Source: Candida dubliniensis CD36
Taxonomy: Eukaryota > Ascomycota > Pichiomycetes > Serinales > Debaryomycetaceae
Reading direction: 5' to 3'
NCBI RefSeq assembly: GCF_000026945.1
Contig: NC_012860.1
Coordinates: 248,001 to 312,000 of the forward strand
Length of the DNA stretch: 64,000 nucleotides
Shown: positions 39,491 through 50,639 of the stretch, in pieces
How the letters are laid out: every line of letters starts with the position of its first letter
Position numbering within the stretch: the first letter of the stretch is position 1
The notes under the pieces: generated by a model
Seen by the model: only the letters and a program-made list of their open reading frames with translations
Told to the model about the DNA's origin: nothing
Database searches by the model: none
Program-made: the position numbers and the translations under genes

Positions 39491-41296
39491 TTATGTTGGT
39501 GAATTGAACTTTTCCGGCATGTTTGAGCTTAACCACAGTAATGGTTTCCGCTTAATGACTCCATTTTTGTTATAACTCCTGTGCATCTCCAATTCTTGAA
39601 TAACTTCATCTTCTGTATACCCTTTACTGATTCCGATTTCAATAGCTTCATATATTTTTTTCCTTCTTAAAAACGTTCTTGACTCTGTTTCGTTTCTCCA
39701 TTTAGTTCCGTACTTGGTCTCCAAAGACTTCAATGGAGGCTTATTGTTTAACCCATGAGCATACTCCTTCCAGATTTCTGCTAATGACTTAAGACTTCTT
39801 TCTAGTTTATATTGTGGTATATTTAATGGATTAACAGAAATTGTCATTTTTGCAGATTCGGACTGTTTCCGTTTCTTGGAAGCTCTCTTACCACTTTCTG
39901 ACGAACTACCCTCGTTTTGTTTATCATTCTCTAGCTGGTCCATCGTATCAATCTCATCATCAAAGGAAAAGCCAGAAGATGTTTGCAGGTTTGGTGGCGG
40001 ACGTGTATGGTTTGGCGGTTGTCTTAATGCGGATGTCATTACTGTGCCGTTATCACGTGGCAACATAAATTGAGTTGTGTCATTATTTGTAGAAGAGCTC
40101 GGGGTTTGCCCTAGTTTATCATCACCAAGTAAAGGGGGCATAGGAAGAATATATGAGTTTGGATATGCCGAAGACGATTGCGCAATTGTTTGTCTTGACT
40201 GTTGCTGTACTGGCAATCTTCTTTGCAGCTGTAGCGTTGACTCTGGTTGATTAGCAGGAGTTTCTTCCTGGGAGTTCTTCTGCTGCTTTCTGCGTTTTTT
40301 ATTGGGACGAATAACTGATGTGGTGGGTCCTTTGTCATACAAAGTGTTTGCATTATTACCATTCATATTTCTCGATGCAAACGGTCCTACATCAAACACA
40401 TAATGTGACGTGGGGTTGGGTGAGGAATTAGCTGGTGATCTCAACGATAGACCTTTTCTTGTGATGCTATCAACTTCCTCGTCAAATTGAGTAGTTGGTT
40501 GCCCATTGTTGTTCGTTGGAACACCAAGATGTACTGAAGATCCCTGAAATTGGGAATGGTTTGATTGTAGTTGCAAAGTCTGCTGTGGCGGGTGTGAAGG
40601 TGGCGGAGGTATCTGTGCCTGGTGATGTGGTTGGTGAAGCTGCTGCTGCTGTTGTTGTTGTTGTTGTTGGTTTTGTATTCCTTGTGAACTACTTGAAATC
40701 TCTTCAATTTCCTTGTTCAATTCGTTAAGATGTTTTGTGAATACTTCAAAAGCTTTGAATTGGTTGTTGAATGCAGAATTAGTGTTGCTGTTTGTACCTG
40801 GTCGCATACCACTATTCTTGGCAAGAAATAACACCTGTTGACTTAGATCATTGACTTGCAGTTTCATGTGGTCCATTGAATCATGAAGAAACGATATTTT
40901 CATCATCAACTGATTGAACTGAGTGTTTTGATAATTAGCAAACTGGTTCTGCAAATTATGTATGAGTCCATACAACTCATTTACTGTGTGATTGTTACTA
41001 TTCCCACTATTGTTTTTATTCTTATTTTTGTTCTTGTTGTTGTTATTGGTACTGCTACTGCTGTTATTGTTACTATTGTTGCTGTTATTTTCGTTGATGT
41101 TTTCGTTGGTGTTTATATTATCATTATTGTGGTTGCCGTTATTGGCGTGCATGGAAGCAGAAGCATTGATAATAGAGCTGTTGCCTGCAGAATTATTATT
41201 ATTATTATTATGGGACTGTGCATCATTGGACGGAGTTGAATTGTTATTGTAAAACATGGTGTTATTTGGTTCTTGACTGTTGTAAGTTTCGTTCAT
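39491..41296 (-). CDS. HOT1: Gcr1/Hot1/Msn1-domain transcription factor, Asn/Gln-rich
   Basis: The product has 601 residues from the ATG at 41296 (the longer frame begins at TTG). The C-terminal ~100 residues form a GCR1_C-type DNA-binding domain (YKLERSLKSLAEIWKEYAHG, SLETKYGTKWRNETESRTFL, RRKKIYEAIEIGISKGYTED, VIKRKPLLWL). The N-terminal half is rich in Asn and Gln with poly-Asn and Asn-Lys repeats (near 60-105) and a Gln run, and contains a predicted helix (VNELYGLIHNLQNQFANYQN) that may oligomerise. In S. cerevisiae this class includes Gcr1, Hot1 (osmotic stress) and Msn1. The name HOT1 comes from my memory of the locus. A different member is possible. Confidence 0.75.
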   Translation of the reverse strand: MNETYNSQEPNNTMFYNNNSTPSNDAQSHNNNNNNSAGNSSIINASASMHANNGNHNNDNINTNENINENNSNNSNNNSSSSTNNNNKNKNKNKNNSGNSNNHTVNELYGLIHNLQNQFANYQNTQFNQLMMKISFLHDSMDHMKLQVNDLSQQVLFLAKNSGMRPGTNSNTNSAFNNQFKAFEVFTKHLNELNKEIEEISSSSQGIQNQQQQQQQQQQLHQPHHQAQIPPPPSHPPQQTLQLQSNHSQFQGSSVHLGVPTNNNGQPTTQFDEEVDSITRKGLSLRSPANSSPNPTSHYVFDVGPFASRNMNGNNANTLYDKGPTTSVIRPNKKRRKQQKNSQEETPANQPESTLQLQRRLPVQQQSRQTIAQSSSAYPNSYILPMPPLLGDDKLGQTPSSSTNNDTTQFMLPRDNGTVMTSALRQPPNHTRPPPNLQTSSGFSFDDEIDTMDQLENDKQNEGSSSESGKRASKKRKQSESAKMTISVNPLNIPQYKLERSLKSLAEIWKEYAHGLNNKPPLKSLETKYGTKWRNETESRTFLRRKKIYEAIEIGISKGYTEDEVIQELEMHRSYNKNGVIKRKPLLWLSSNMPEKFNSPT

Positions 41297-42524
41297 TTTC
41301 GTTTTAGAAACAGAATTGTATGGTATATGTGACAACAGCAATTAAATTATTGTTGAGTAAAATCCTGATGTATGTCTCTATGTAACAACTTATTAACACA
41401 GAGATATACCCTGTTATAAAGAATTAGTGGACTTTGTAATGTACTCAAATGATTATACTGTTTATTAAGGCGAATTGAACTCTTTCTCAAATATCCATAA
41501 TTTGTAATTGTCCTTGAGTATACTAAATTTATAAGGGCTTCTAGTTATCAATTACAAAATGAATGTGGAAGATGTGTGGCTAAGTTGTATGTTTCGATAT
41601 ATCAATCCTGATTTCAGATGTTGTCAGTTAATTTTATGTTCTGTTTTTCTTTTTTTTTTTGGGATTTTATACTATTTTTTTGGGAAAGGGAAAAAGTCTG
41701 TTTTCTCTTATTTTTTTTTTTTTTGTCTTTGTCGATTTGTGTCTTTCTGAGACATGGAATGTCGCTTAATTCCAAGAGATCAAAAACAAGGTTTACTATT
41801 CTTAAAGCATTTAATACTTGACACAATAGAAAGTTTACTTTCGTATAGCTCATTAGTTTTGAGCTTCCATTTAAATGATATAGAGAAAAAAAAAGGACCA
41901 ATGAAAATTGTAAGAAGACAGATCAAATAATACTCGTGTCCAATAATGAGCAAGTTTTAGTGGACATGGAGAATGATAGAACTAAACTTGAAACTGTCCC
42001 GATACTAAATACTCTTCGGTGTAATTTTAAAATGTTCTTAAATGAGTGTAAACTAAGTTCGAATTGTGCTATTTATAACGTGTAGTGAATCCTGGCGATC
42101 GAAGTACAGGAAAGTGGCAATGCCATCCATCCTACGTTCCATTCCACACCAGAGACTGAATTCAATTGGCGGTTATAGTTTTAAGAGAGAGAAAAAAAAA
42201 AAAAAAAAGAATCGACTAACGGTCGCCAGTTCTTGCCGCAACAGTGTTTTAAAATTCCATTTCTTTTGTTCCCCAAAGTTGATTCGATTCAAGTTGCAGT
42301 TTTTCTTGTCGTAATCGCACAGCTCGGTTAAACGAAAACAAGCAAGTCTGACTCACTCACCTGGAGAAGTTTTTGTTATCATCTAACTTCATCTACAAAC
42401 GCCTTACACCAAGGTTGTTTCGTAGACTTCTGCTGACCAGATTGCATACCAGAGACTCTTTACTACAAATAATGTATTCATAATTCTAAAATATTCAGAA
42501 GAAACGATTGTTTTCTATCGTAAA
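41297..42524. other. Spacer upstream of the Gcr1/Hot1-domain gene
   Basis: 1228 bp between the regulator start and the LCB3 stop, with long A/T runs (41649-41658, 41711-41724, 42189-42207). A long 5' region is usual for Candida regulators. Arms CTGGCGA (42092) and TCGCCAG (42223) are complementary but separated by a poly-A run. No protein or RNA gene is supported. Confidence 0.5.
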
Positions 42525-44000
42525 CTATAAATTAAGATAGTCACTTGCAAATGCAAAAGTCCATACTGCGGTAATTGATATTCCCGCATATATAATCAAT
42601 CTTCCAACAATTTCTACATCATAACGATACTTAAACACACCACTGTTGTATTTTGGTGGTGTTTGAATCGGTGTGCTGTCACTACTTTGATTCTGGTTGT
42701 AAGATAGCATCTCATAGTAATCAATTTCTGTTTCTGGTCCCACCTCGTCTTTTTTATTGTGATCAGTAACACCCTTGATGAAGCTGTTTATATCACCAAT
42801 TCCCATATTGGAGTCATTAGACATAGACGTCGATCTAATTTTTCGAGTTGATGTCTGTGTGTGGGCAGTTGAGATATAGCTTCTTCGTGGTAAATACACA
42901 CCAACAGCTTTGTAAATAGGAGGTAAAATCGTGAAAACAATTGGTTTGGCCAATGTTTTCCATGTCACAACCAAAACGACCCCTAATAAGAATCTGAGGC
43001 TCGACACTATTATTCCACGGTTGACATCAAATGGAATCAAATAAGGATTTCCAGTCGAGTTCATCTTTGCAAAATACTTTGTGTGATAAGCCACCAAGTG
43101 AGCCAAGTCCAATCCAATTAATACTCCAACAAATGCCACTGAGTCGTCAAAACAGGGGCAGTCGTCGACTGGCTCTGAATGAAAATGGATCAACAGAACA
43201 AATACAGCAATTATTATTACAGCACTGCCGACAATCCCCAAACCATTGTCAAACAACAATTCGTCCCATTGTAGCCCAAAATAGTGTCTAAACAAAAACA
43301 CAAACAGACCTACTAAGCCGCCGATAATGACATCCAAAAATCCGTGCATGCCACAGTATAATCGTCCAAATATTAATGAAATGTAATACAACGACAAGCC
43401 TAGTATTAACAAGTAGTAAGTGATGTTAGACACATTCTCTAGAGAAAGTATTTTTATTAGCAATAACAATGAAACACCTGTGGCATTTGCCAGGTGAGAT
43501 GAGGGAAACCCGTATTCTTGTGTAGTGTATGATGACATAGTGATACGGTGCAATGGTGGTGATCGTGGTCTGGGTAAGCAAAAGAAATCTTTCAAAAATC
43601 CAGTAAAATAAATGCCTAGCCCTAGAACATACACCAAATCTCTGCTCAAATAACCCCCTCCAAACCATATTGGCGGCGGCAACATCAAAACATAGAATGT
43701 GTGGCTGGCAAGATTTGCTGTCCATGCAAAATAAAAGTCAAAAACAGAACATCGTAAAAATGACTGCATCTTTGCTAAATAAATAGTTTCTTGTCGAATC
43801 AATGGCAACATGAGCAATCGCAATTTGTATCTGAAGGGAGACAATCTTTCCTTGTAATGATTGTTTGATTTATTTCCAGCATCGTTGCTGTGATCGGATA
43901 TCTGTGGAGATAACGATGAAGGCTCAGCGGCGGCAACATTTCCCAGTTTGTTTCTGGATTTCAAACTAGTTGCTGTTGCAAATTCAACACCCTCTCGCAT
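42525..44000 (-). CDS. LCB3: Long-chain base-1-phosphate phosphatase (Lcb3/Ysr3)
   Basis: The product has 491 residues from the ATG at 44000. The frame runs another 25 codons but starts only at a GTG. The PAP2 phosphatase motifs are complete: KDFFCLPRPRSPP (1), FPSSHLANATG (2) and FGRLYCGMHGFLDVIIGG (3), embedded in several membrane helices (for example VSLLLLIKILSL, GLVGLFVFLFRHYF, AVIIIAVFVLLIHF). It dephosphorylates sphingoid-base phosphates in the ER and affects ceramide supply and heat stress. S. cerevisiae has Lcb3 (409) and Ysr3 (404). The extra length here is in the N-terminus and a Ser/Thr-rich loop near residue 405. Confidence 0.88.
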   Translation of the reverse strand: MREGVEFATATSLKSRNKLGNVAAAEPSSLSPQISDHSNDAGNKSNNHYKERLSPFRYKLRLLMLPLIRQETIYLAKMQSFLRCSVFDFYFAWTANLASHTFYVLMLPPPIWFGGGYLSRDLVYVLGLGIYFTGFLKDFFCLPRPRSPPLHRITMSSYTTQEYGFPSSHLANATGVSLLLLIKILSLENVSNITYYLLILGLSLYYISLIFGRLYCGMHGFLDVIIGGLVGLFVFLFRHYFGLQWDELLFDNGLGIVGSAVIIIAVFVLLIHFHSEPVDDCPCFDDSVAFVGVLIGLDLAHLVAYHTKYFAKMNSTGNPYLIPFDVNRGIIVSSLRFLLGVVLVVTWKTLAKPIVFTILPPIYKAVGVYLPRRSYISTAHTQTSTRKIRSTSMSNDSNMGIGDINSFIKGVTDHNKKDEVGPETEIDYYEMLSYNQNQSSDSTPIQTPPKYNSGVFKYRYDVEIVGRLIIYAGISITAVWTFAFASDYLNL

Positions 44001-44916
44001 ATTAATAGATTGAAGGAAGAGTGATTTATTTTGGCCTGAAGAATAGGCTAGTGAATGAATTCGATGCCTGAACACTGTCCAATTGATTAAGTGTTCCTTT
44101 TTTTTTTTTCTTCCCCTTTGTTTGGTTTTAATTAGTCGATTCTATTATTGAAAAAAAAAAAAAATGAAGATATTTCACATTATGCAGTATCTTTCTTTTT
44201 GGGCGCGTTTTGTCAAAGATAAAAGAAAATAATAAATGAACGTATCTGTATAATAGGGGTTCATGATCTTTTGGAAATGAAACGAGTATCATCAATATTA
44301 TTGGTGCGCGTTAAAGTTTTCTTTTCAAATACATTGTTAATGCTGACAATTTATCAGAAGGTATACTTCTATTTTAGTATCTCAAAATTATTAGAGCAGT
44401 GTAAGTATCGACAAAAGTAAGAGACTGGTTAGGTTTAAACAGAATTGTCAATGAAAATCCGATCGTATCTGTTACCTGCAATGTATAAATATCCGAGATC
44501 TATAAAAGTAGAAACTGATAGAATTTTGCCCCCCAAAAAAAAAGATTAACAACCCAGTGTTTTTTAAAAAATACTAATACTTCATGCATTTAGTATCTGT
44601 GATACCAATTGGCTATTCCAATTCAAGAGAGCCGGAGTGAGCGAATCGCCAACAACCTACGTAGCAAATAACCCAATCGTGAAATCACACCAAAAATTCT
44701 CCAACTTAATCAGTGAAATATCTCGTTACAGGAAATTCGGCAGACAAGTATGCAGCATCCCCAGATACTACTTGTTTCCATAGATATACCCAATATCAAA
44801 CCACTTGTAAACTGATCATATAACTGTGACATGACTTCATATGCTTTTTTTTTTCAACGGTTTCTTTTCATATGCAAAACTTCAATATATTATTACGGAC
44901 CTAATTAGAATGGTAT
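44001..44916. other. Spacer between LCB3 and the Rho GTPase
   Basis: 916 bp forming the LCB3 promoter and the 3' flank of the GTPase gene. It has A/T runs near 44099-44110 and 44151-44163, and GC-richer patches such as GAGCCGGAGTGAGCG near 44629-44643. No gene was recognised. Confidence 0.5.
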
Positions 44917-45957
44917 CTACAATATTATACACTTTTTTTTCTTCTTTCTTTCTCTTGTGAATGCAAACTCGTCCTGGTTATACGGACTTTCAACACCTGC
45001 TTTATATCCAAAGTTCCCATAAGGATTCTTTACATAGGTGTCTTCCGTTAATGGTTGATCTAACAACGCCGTGGAATCGTATGATGTATTCTTCAAATGG
45101 CCTCTTCTATTGTTTGAAACATTGGAGTAGTTTCTAGAATGATGTCTGGAATGGTTTCCACTCCCTCCGTTACTACCACCCAATACCCGACTTATTCTCT
45201 TTCTTGAACCCAATGTCTTTTCATATTGTTCCTGTAATTCCATATTTCTTTGGAAATGATTTAATGCAAAATTGAAAACAGTCCGTACATTGAACATAGT
45301 CTTGGCTGATGTGAAAATCAATCCAATTGCGCCAATCTCTTTGGCAACTCGTATTGCTGCATCATGGTTTACATCAGACAGTAAATCACTCTTCGTTCCA
45401 ACTAATATTATGGGAATACCAGGACAATAATGGTTTACTTCTGGAAACCACATATCTTTGACATTCTCCAAACTAACTTCGTTGTCCACAGCAAAACACA
45501 CCAATAAAATGTCAACGTCAGGATAACTAAGTGGTCGTAATCTATCGTATTCTTCTTGGCCCGCAGTATCCCAAAGAGCCAATTCCACGGTTTTACCATT
45601 GGGCGATTGTACTGCTGTCACGTAATTCTCAAATACAGTGGGGACATAAATGGAAGGAAATTTGTTTTGTGTGTATGCCAATAACAAACACGTCTTGCCA
45701 CAACCACCATCGCCGACAACGACAATCTTCATGTTATAATTTGTTTTTCGATTTGCGAGGGACAGCTCTTTATAATCTGGAATGTATGGGTCCTCCTCAA
45801 TAATGACAGTTGGTGAATTGCTGTTGTTGTTTTGATATAATTCCTGTTTCTTCTGTACTGCTTCATAAGGATTATAACCAGTTTCCACCGTGGAGCTGTG
45901 CTGGCTTCTGGGCGATCCCATGTACGCCGAATGTCTCCTATTGCCGTTAGGTGTCAT
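44917..45957 (-). CDS. CRL1: Rho-family GTPase, Rho4/Crl1 type
   Basis: The 346-residue product has a small GTPase core from about residue 73: VVVGDGGCGKTCLLLAY (P-loop), VPTVFENYV (switch I), WDTAGQEEYDRLRPLSYPDV (switch II), VGTKSDL and TSAK. The Rho-specific insert is present. It ends KKKKKCIIL, a polybasic stretch plus a CAAX box whose final Leu favours geranylgeranylation. The unusual ~70-residue N-terminal extension and the long Asn/Arg-rich insert before the CAAX fit Rho4-type proteins, which act in cell separation and polarity. The name CRL1 is the Candida gene I recall for this locus. Rho4 homology is the safer statement. Confidence 0.85.
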   Translation of the reverse strand: MTPNGNRRHSAYMGSPRSQHSSTVETGYNPYEAVQKKQELYQNNNSNSPTVIIEEDPYIPDYKELSLANRKTNYNMKIVVVGDGGCGKTCLLLAYTQNKFPSIYVPTVFENYVTAVQSPNGKTVELALWDTAGQEEYDRLRPLSYPDVDILLVCFAVDNEVSLENVKDMWFPEVNHYCPGIPIILVGTKSDLLSDVNHDAAIRVAKEIGAIGLIFTSAKTMFNVRTVFNFALNHFQRNMELQEQYEKTLGSRKRISRVLGGSNGGSGNHSRHHSRNYSNVSNNRRGHLKNTSYDSTALLDQPLTEDTYVKNPYGNFGYKAGVESPYNQDEFAFTRERKKKKKCIIL

Positions 45958-46930
45958 ATTTTATAAAAATGAGTGTATAAAGTAATACAATTCAATTCTG
46001 TAACTAAAAAGTGAAGATAAAATTATGGAAACTATATTGAAAAAGCAAGCAAAAAAAAAAAGAAACTGTTAGAACTCAGATGAGTTATAATTGAAGATTA
46101 TATAATGTGTGTGTGTGTATGTGGTGATAGTGTGAGATCACAAAAAAAATAGAGAGAAAGAAAGAAGGAAAAAAAAAAAATCGGGAAAGTAAAAGATGAA
46201 AAAGAAAAGGGCACGGTTTTTTGAATTTTTTTTTTTTGCGTGCCTGGATGGGCAGTGTTTATATTCTATTATTTCACATCAATTGTCCCTGTATTTATTT
46301 CTAAAAATAATATTTGTGGTAAATATCTTTAAAATCATCAACAGTATGACGAAAAAAAACCACAAAATACTTTAGAACAAAAAGACGGGATTTTCCAGAT
46401 TCTGTAATCAGAATTTAGATGCCCAACACAGTGTATAAAGAACTATAGTTGAAGTTTGGAATAGATCATTGAAGATCCTTCAGATCTACAAAGAATATTT
46501 CTACTGTGTGATATGTTTTTCGTGTTGGTTTAGCAAAATAAAAATACCGCTCCAAATTGTTTTTACTACTCCAAACAGGTTTGTTGATCTTAAAGACGTT
46601 GAAATGTACGTGACGCTAAAAGATACTTGAACGTTGTTATGTAAGTACTTTGGAGGAGCTTGCCAGCACCAAATCATGGCAATTTGTTACAGATTCGCCA
46701 ACAACCAGACCTTTTTTTTGTTGCTTAGCCACGCTCGCATCTGGTAAATTCACGGTGGAGCAAAAAAAAAAAAAAAAAAAAAAGAAAGAAAACAAGCTCA
46801 ACCCCACACAAGGATCTCAACATGATAAGCCTGATACTCCTAGAAAGTAATGTCTACAAGAATTGTATAAAATATTTTCCATTATTCAGTTACTGTACCA
46901 AACTATACTACATTATTTAAAGCACATCAT
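45958..46930. other. Spacer upstream of the Rho GTPase
   Basis: 973 bp containing a GT run (46105-46121), a long A run at about 46761-46782 and other homopolymers. No gene was recognised. Confidence 0.5.
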
Positions 46931-47329
46931 TTATAGCTTAGCTGGAACAGGTCCAAAGTCTTTGAAAAGAGATTCAATAGACACTGCCTTCAACAAATTA
47001 CCTTTAACTTTCAACCTTCCAGACATAAACAATTTCTGACCATTGGCTTTACCATCTGCCAATTTCATGAAATCGGCATCTTTTAAAATAAGTTGAACAT
47101 CACCCTTTGGTGGTGTTGTTTCGGACTCTGCTTTAACAACACTACCTTTGTTTTTAAAGTCCAATACCCATGTCTGTTGTTTGTTGTCTTTGTTTTTGAT
47201 GGTTACAACAAGAATAGCTTTAACAGTACCGACTGCAATTTCTCGAATCATCTGTTCTTTCAAACATTCTTGCAAGTACTCAAAATATGCTGAGGCTTGA
47301 AATCCTGGAGCAGCAACGGTTTGTGACAT
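46931..47329 (-). CDS. POX18: Peroxisomal sterol-carrier-protein-2-like protein (Pox18)
   Basis: The 132-residue product is a single SCP2 domain: TVKAILVVTIKNKDNKQQTW, VLDFKNKGSVVKAE, GDVQLILKDADFMKLADGKA, LFMSGRLKVKGNLLKAVSIE. It ends PVPAKL, so the last three residues AKL are a good type-1 peroxisomal targeting signal. C. tropicalis POX18 is the described homolog, a small oleate-induced peroxisomal lipid-transfer protein. S. cerevisiae has no counterpart I know of. It shares a long 1.6-kb divergent promoter region with COQ8. Confidence 0.92.
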   Translation of the reverse strand: MSQTVAAPGFQASAYFEYLQECLKEQMIREIAVGTVKAILVVTIKNKDNKQQTWVLDFKNKGSVVKAESETTPPKGDVQLILKDADFMKLADGKANGQKLFMSGRLKVKGNLLKAVSIESLFKDFGPVPAKL

Positions 47330-48938
47330 TATGTTTCAATATTAGTATAGAATTTTTTTGGGTGCGAGATAAAAAGTAGACTCTGGTATGGAGGCATTCG
47401 TGCTGTTTATGAACAAACTTTGCCATCCTATTTATATTTCCTCTCCATAATACGATTTCCTATTGTAGATTGGCATATTGAAAGGTGGGGTAAACTCAAT
47501 TGAAGCATATTAAACGGAGTTGTATACTTAAAAGGCTGTTAAATTTTCACATGAATATTTTGATTTGTTCTATAATATTGATTAAGCTTTGGTTGTCCTG
47601 TTTCTCCTCCTCGTTTTTTTTTAAAGAAAGATCTGCAAAAGGTGGAGTAATTGCTCCACTTCACATTACTTATCCCACATTATCTTTAAAAGTCTAAAGC
47701 CTGGGATTTTAAAGCCCGCTTCAGTGTCTTGATGTACCTTGAAGCATTCCAAAGAAGCTCGATATTTGGAACCAAAAAAAAAAAAAAAAAAAGAGGCACG
47801 CTGGGAACTCAAAATACATATATATCCGTCACAGTGAATATCCCAACACCAGAAACACAGAAGAAGTCCAATTCTACAAACTCCGCGACATTCATTTTTG
47901 TGGTCAATTTCTAAGTAGGATCAGATTAAGTCCTATAATTCTAAAACAACCTGTCATTCCATTGGACAGATTTCAATATTTAATTATGCTTGCAACAAGC
48001 AACTAAGCTATTTCAATTTGTTACTTTTCATTGCTGCTTTCACCTCACAGTTGTAAAATTCTAGTCTTGATTGTGTTCTTCCAGAAACTCACACACAGTT
48101 TAAACGGCAATCTTGATTTTAAAACCTAATAGAAAACAAGTTGTATGTTTCCAACTACCTTTCTGCTCGGAGCTCCAACAAATATAAATGAAACAGACCA
48201 GTATCTCTTTGTTTTTGTGTTTTCGACGAACTTATTATCAGGGGTTCATCTACACACACTTCTATTTGAGTTGCTAAATAAGTTTTGTGAGTCTGTGTGT
48301 GATACTTGTGTTCTGGTTAATTTATCCTGCACAAAACAATTCTGGTGTTTCCACGACAATTTCCACCCCGCCTTAGACATACAATTTGTCCGAGACTATA
48401 ATTTCAAAAAACAAAGCCATATAGATCTACCAATTATGAGGATCCCTTATTAATACAAACCAGCATATGATATATTTGTCTTCTCGTATGAGTATGCACA
48501 AGTCCTCAGGAAAGAAGGTTTTGTTTCTTCTACGTCTTTATTCAACGAATAGTTCTCAGTGATTTGCAAGCAAGCAAGCAAAACGTTTATAGCCTTATCT
48601 TTATTAGGGTTGCTTTTTTTTTTTTTTTCTTGAACAGTTCCGTTAATCCTTCTATTTGCAGGCTTCGGTGAGACGTTTCAGTACATTTCTTTTTTCCTTG
48701 TCTCTTCTCACACAGTACTTTTTTTTTTTCTGTTCGTTCCCATTGGTATAATGTGTGTGTGTGTTTGCAATCCCGCACATAATTTAGAAAATTTTCACAC
48801 GTTCTTCAAATCAATAATATAAGAAAACTAACAAATCCTGTCAATCTTATTTTCGTGCTTGCCTTTTTGCTTTCTTCTTTCTCTGTGTTTTTGTTTATTA
48901 TTATTTCCTTTTATTTCTTCTTGCTCATAAGAAACCAA
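47330..48938. promoter_or_regulatory. Long divergent spacer between POX18 and COQ8
   Basis: 1609 bp between two divergent starts. It holds an ATTGG (reverse CCAAT) at about 48742, near 195 bp from the COQ8 ATG, possibly a HAP-complex site for respiratory genes, and GT/AC runs (48752-48761). An ATG-initiated frame of 102 codons at 48145-48453 has no recognisable protein character. I did not find oleate-type CCTCGG sites. Confidence 0.5.
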
Positions 48939-50639
48939 ATGTCGATAAGCAAAAATATTTACGAACTAGCCGTGATAGCCAGCTCATTTGGTAAAATCCT
49001 CGAGGGATCTACTAGAATTGCACAACATGAAGCCTACCAATGGTACAAGAATAGTTTTGTCTCTAAAACCATACGAGACTCATGTGATAATTCTCAACCC
49101 ATGTACGAAGAGATGCAAAATATTTCCACTACTATAAGAAACCAAGTCCCCATTAGTATAAATCAAAAGGAAAACCCATTCCAAAGCCAATCTCAAAAAC
49201 GTAGTTACTCGACAAAGTCCTACTCACCTGGTGACGAAGTTGAATTGGAAACTGAAAGCACGAGTTCTACCACTGTTCCAGAAATAAAACCAAAGTTAAA
49301 GAAAACTTTTGAAATGTCCCAGAGTGAAGTTCCAAGCAGCAGATTGGCTCGTATTTTCCATTATGGTTCCTTGGCTGCCGGTATCGGATTAAATGCTGCC
49401 ACCCAGGGACTTAAGCACTATGCATCAGGAAACTCAGAACCGATCACCATGAAGTCATTGGTGTTATCTCCACAAAATATCGAAAGAATGGCCAGAAAGT
49501 TTTCTAAAATGAGAGGCGCTGCATTGAAACTTGGCCAAATGCTTTCGTTCCAGGATGCATCCATTTTGCCAAAAGAAATTCAACAAATTTTGTTACGGGT
49601 CCAGAATTCAGCTCATTACATGCCACCAGGTCAATTGGAAAGAGTCATGTCTAAAGAATTGGGATTGAATTGGCGTGAACGTTTATTCGCTTCTTTTGAC
49701 GATGTGCCAATTGCAGCTGCATCCATTGGTCAAGTGCATACTGCAGTTGCAGAAGATTTGACCCCGGTTGTTGTCAAAGTTCAATACCCTGGTGTTGTGG
49801 ACTCGATTGATTCTGACTTGAACAATATCTTGATGCTATTAACTGCATCTTCATTGTTACCACCAGGTTTGTTTTTGGATAAAACCATTGCTAATGCCAG
49901 AGTTGAATTGAAATGGGAATGTGATTATATCAGAGAAGCACGAAACTTGGTTAGAATGAGAGAATTCTTAAAAGATGACGATGTGTTTGCCGTTCCCAGA
50001 GTTTTCCACCAACTTTGTGGTGAACATGTTTTAACTATGGAAAGAATGAGAGGAGTTGAAATTGTTAAAGGAGATTGGGATCAAAGTACTAAAGATTGGA
50101 TCGCCACTAACATTATGAGATTGTGCTTATTGGAGATCAAAGAATTCAAGTTTATGCAAACAGACCCCAACTGGGCTAATTTCTTATATAATGAGAAAAC
50201 CCATAAAATTGAATTATTAGATTTTGGTGCTGCTCGCGACTTTGGTGATCATTTTATCGACAACTATGTTAAAGTCTTGAGAGCAGCAGTCAAAAAAGAT
50301 CGTAAGAGAGTTGAAGAAATTTCCAAGGATTTGGGTTATTTGACCGGTCTTGAATCCCAACAAATGGTTAAGGCACATGTTGACTCGGTTATGTGTCTTG
50401 GTGAAGCATTTTCGCCAGTTGATAACAACGGTGAGCCATTCAATTTCAAGAAACAAACTATTTCAGACAGAGTCAGAGGTAATGTTGGATTAATGTTAAA
50501 CGAAAGATTGACTCCACCACCAGAAGAGACTTATTCTTTGCATAGAAAGTTAAGTGGGGTGTTTTTGTTATGTGCTCGATTAAATGCAACTGTTCCGTGT
50601 GAGGATTTATTTAGAGAAATCATCGGTTATGAAGATTGA
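48939..50639 (+). CDS. COQ8: Mitochondrial atypical kinase Coq8/Abc1 (ubiquinone biosynthesis)
   Basis: The product has 566 residues from the ATG at 48939. The frame extends further left to a GTG through a hydrophobic, pyrimidine-encoded stretch that I take as 5' UTR. UbiB-family hallmarks are clear: the KxGQ motif GAALKLGQMLSF, the Ala-rich nucleotide loop IAAASIGQVHTA, VVVKVQYPGV with the ATP-binding Lys, the catalytic QTDPNWANFLYN and LLDFGAARDF. Coq8 drives assembly of the CoQ-synthesis complex on the matrix face of the inner membrane. The first ~90 residues include an import region with Arg/Ser. S. cerevisiae Coq8 has 501 residues. The extra length is a linker around residues 80-130. Confidence 0.93.
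   Translation: MSISKNIYELAVIASSFGKILEGSTRIAQHEAYQWYKNSFVSKTIRDSCDNSQPMYEEMQNISTTIRNQVPISINQKENPFQSQSQKRSYSTKSYSPGDEVELETESTSSTTVPEIKPKLKKTFEMSQSEVPSSRLARIFHYGSLAAGIGLNAATQGLKHYASGNSEPITMKSLVLSPQNIERMARKFSKMRGAALKLGQMLSFQDASILPKEIQQILLRVQNSAHYMPPGQLERVMSKELGLNWRERLFASFDDVPIAAASIGQVHTAVAEDLTPVVVKVQYPGVVDSIDSDLNNILMLLTASSLLPPGLFLDKTIANARVELKWECDYIREARNLVRMREFLKDDDVFAVPRVFHQLCGEHVLTMERMRGVEIVKGDWDQSTKDWIATNIMRLCLLEIKEFKFMQTDPNWANFLYNEKTHKIELLDFGAARDFGDHFIDNYVKVLRAAVKKDRKRVEEISKDLGYLTGLESQQMVKAHVDSVMCLGEAFSPVDNNGEPFNFKKQTISDRVRGNVGLMLNERLTPPPEETYSLHRKLSGVFLLCARLNATVPCEDLFREIIGYED

Noticed and set aside
42092..42229. Complementary arms CTGGCGA / TCGCCAG
   Set aside because: They are separated by about 125 bases including a long poly-A run, with no nested pairing seen. 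Probably chance.
44001..44075. N-terminal extension of LCB3
   Set aside because: It starts at GTG. The ATG at 44000 is the first standard start.
44644..46704. Shared 12-mer TCGCCAACAACC in two spacers
   Set aside because: A 12-base repeat is expected by chance many times in 64 kb, and the flanks do not match.
48145..48453. 102-codon ATG frame in the POX18-COQ8 spacer
   Set aside because: Composition resembles translated AT-rich spacer, no domain is visible, and it lies in a divergent promoter region. Chance frames of this length are common here.
48855..48938. Hydrophobic extension upstream of COQ8
   Set aside because: It begins at a GTG and is encoded by a pyrimidine-rich leader. The ATG at 48939 starts a plausible mitochondrial protein.
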